Assembly (NCBI GenBank): GCA_027306745.1
Contig: DAHUZD010000324.1
Location: 1 to 6,159 of the forward strand
Origin: Acidobacteriaceae bacterium
Lineage (GTDB): Bacteria; Acidobacteriota; Terriglobia; Terriglobales; Acidobacteriaceae
Direction of reading: 5' to 3'
Length of the DNA: 6,159 nt
Position numbers and translations under genes: made by a program. Positions 5,566 through 6,159 of the stretch are shown here, one piece after another (the first letter of the stretch is position 1; each line of letters starts with the position of its first letter). The notes below the pieces were generated by a model. That model ran no database searches and had not been told where the DNA came from. It was given only the letters and a program-made list of their open reading frames with translations.

Positions 5566-6159
5566 TTGAAGCAACTGGCGATACTCGGCTCGACCGGCTC
5601 GATTGGGCAAAGCACCCTGCGCATAGTGGAGCAGTACCCGGAGCGTTTCCGCGTGCACAGCCTGGTGGCTGGGCGCAATCTGGACGCGCTGTTGGCGCAG
5701 TGCCAGCGCTGGCATCCACGCCTGGTCTCCGTGGCCAGCGCAACGGATGCAACCGCATTGAAGTCGCGTTTGCGCGCGGCGGGGTTGAACAAAATCGAAG
5801 TGCTCCACGGCCCGGAGGGCACGGTGCGCGCAGCCACAATGGACGGCGTGGACTTTGTGGTGAGCGCCATTGTCGGCGTGGCCGGGTTGGAGGCCACACA
5901 TGCGGCCGTCTGCGCAGGCACGCCCGTCGGGCTGGCCAATAAGGAGTGCATGGTGGCCGCCGGAGAGATTCTGACGCGCGCCGCACGCGAACGCAACGTG
6001 CCGCTGCTGCCGATTGACAGCGAGCATAACGCCATTCACCAATGTATGCGCGGCGGGGCCAAGCAAGAGATTCAACAAATCTGGCTGACGGCCTCAGGCG
6101 GGCCATTCCGCACGCTGCCGCTGGATCAATTCGAGTCGATCACCGTGGCGCAGGCGTTG
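5566..6159 (+). CDS. dxr: 1-deoxy-D-xylulose-5-phosphate reductoisomerase, N-terminal part (cut by window edge)
   Basis: A cytoplasmic enzyme of the MEP pathway that rearranges and reduces DXP to MEP with NADPH and a divalent metal, committing carbon to isoprenoids; UppS downstream in metabolism uses the products. The 198 visible residues are about half of the usual length of about 390-400. Visible motifs: GSTGSIG (8-14) and AGRN (35-38) for NADPH binding, SAIVGVAGLEAT, LANKE (123-127), LLPIDSEHNAIHQC with metal ligands D151 and E153, and LTASGGPFR (174-182). The residue after LANKE is Cys where Ser is usual. The start is TTG with GAGGA at 7 nt. The gene is still open at the right edge with no frameshift; the C-terminal metal ligand and helical domain lie outside the window. 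Confidence 0.95.
   Translation, partial: MKQLAILGSTGSIGQSTLRIVEQYPERFRVHSLVAGRNLDALLAQCQRWHPRLVSVASATDATALKSRLRAAGLNKIEVLHGPEGTVRAATMDGVDFVVSAIVGVAGLEATHAAVCAGTPVGLANKECMVAAGEILTRAARERNVPLLPIDSEHNAIHQCMRGGAKQEIQQIWLTASGGPFRTLPLDQFESITVAQAL

Noticed and set aside
4957..6078. Long minus-strand frame (373 codons) opposite cdsA and dxr
   Set aside because: Composition is typical of antisense frames of GC-rich genes; cdsA and dxr motifs on the plus strand are unambiguous.

Overview
The window reads as chromosomal DNA from a bacterium, most likely an acidobacterium (Acidobacteriota, Terriglobia-like). This placement is an inference. It rests on three things: a large secreted sedolisin-type protease with C-terminal Ig-like modules, a gene order of zinc-ribbon/XRE regulator - uppS - cdsA - dxr, and the wording of the UppS and Dxr proteins. 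No rRNA or other direct taxonomic marker is present.

Layout. Positions 1-2629 (minus strand) hold most of one long gene that runs off the left edge. It encodes an exported peptidase of family S53 with a signal peptide, activation propeptide, catalytic domain, two tandem Ig-like repeats and the start of a further module. Positions 2630-2990 are a divergent intergenic region of about 360 bp. It is rich in short inverted repeats and holds a tandem 15-bp direct repeat containing two TTGACA hexamers. From 2991 to the right edge everything reads on the plus strand: a small regulator with a CX2C-X11-CX2C zinc ribbon followed by a Cro/CI-type helix-turn-helix (2991-3533), undecaprenyl diphosphate synthase uppS (3615-4487), phosphatidate cytidylyltransferase cdsA (4609-5439) and the first half of 1-deoxy-D-xylulose-5-phosphate reductoisomerase dxr (5566-6159, cut by the window edge).

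How the genes work together. Dxr makes MEP, the committed precursor of isoprenoids. UppS elongates the resulting IPP/FPP to undecaprenyl diphosphate, the lipid carrier for cell wall polymers. CdsA makes CDP-diacylglycerol for membrane phospholipids. This is the widespread envelope-lipid cluster. Here it is preceded by a transcriptional regulator, and the gaps between genes are fairly wide (81-126 bp). The gaps before cdsA and dxr each carry a similar -10-like box at nearly the same distance from the start codon, so internal promoters are plausible.

No tRNA, rRNA, CRISPR array, insertion sequence or prophage was seen. The region looks mostly like ordinary core genome. The parts most worth a second look are the divergent intergenic region, the zinc-ribbon/XRE regulator, the paired promoter-like boxes, and departures from conserved motifs in UppS.
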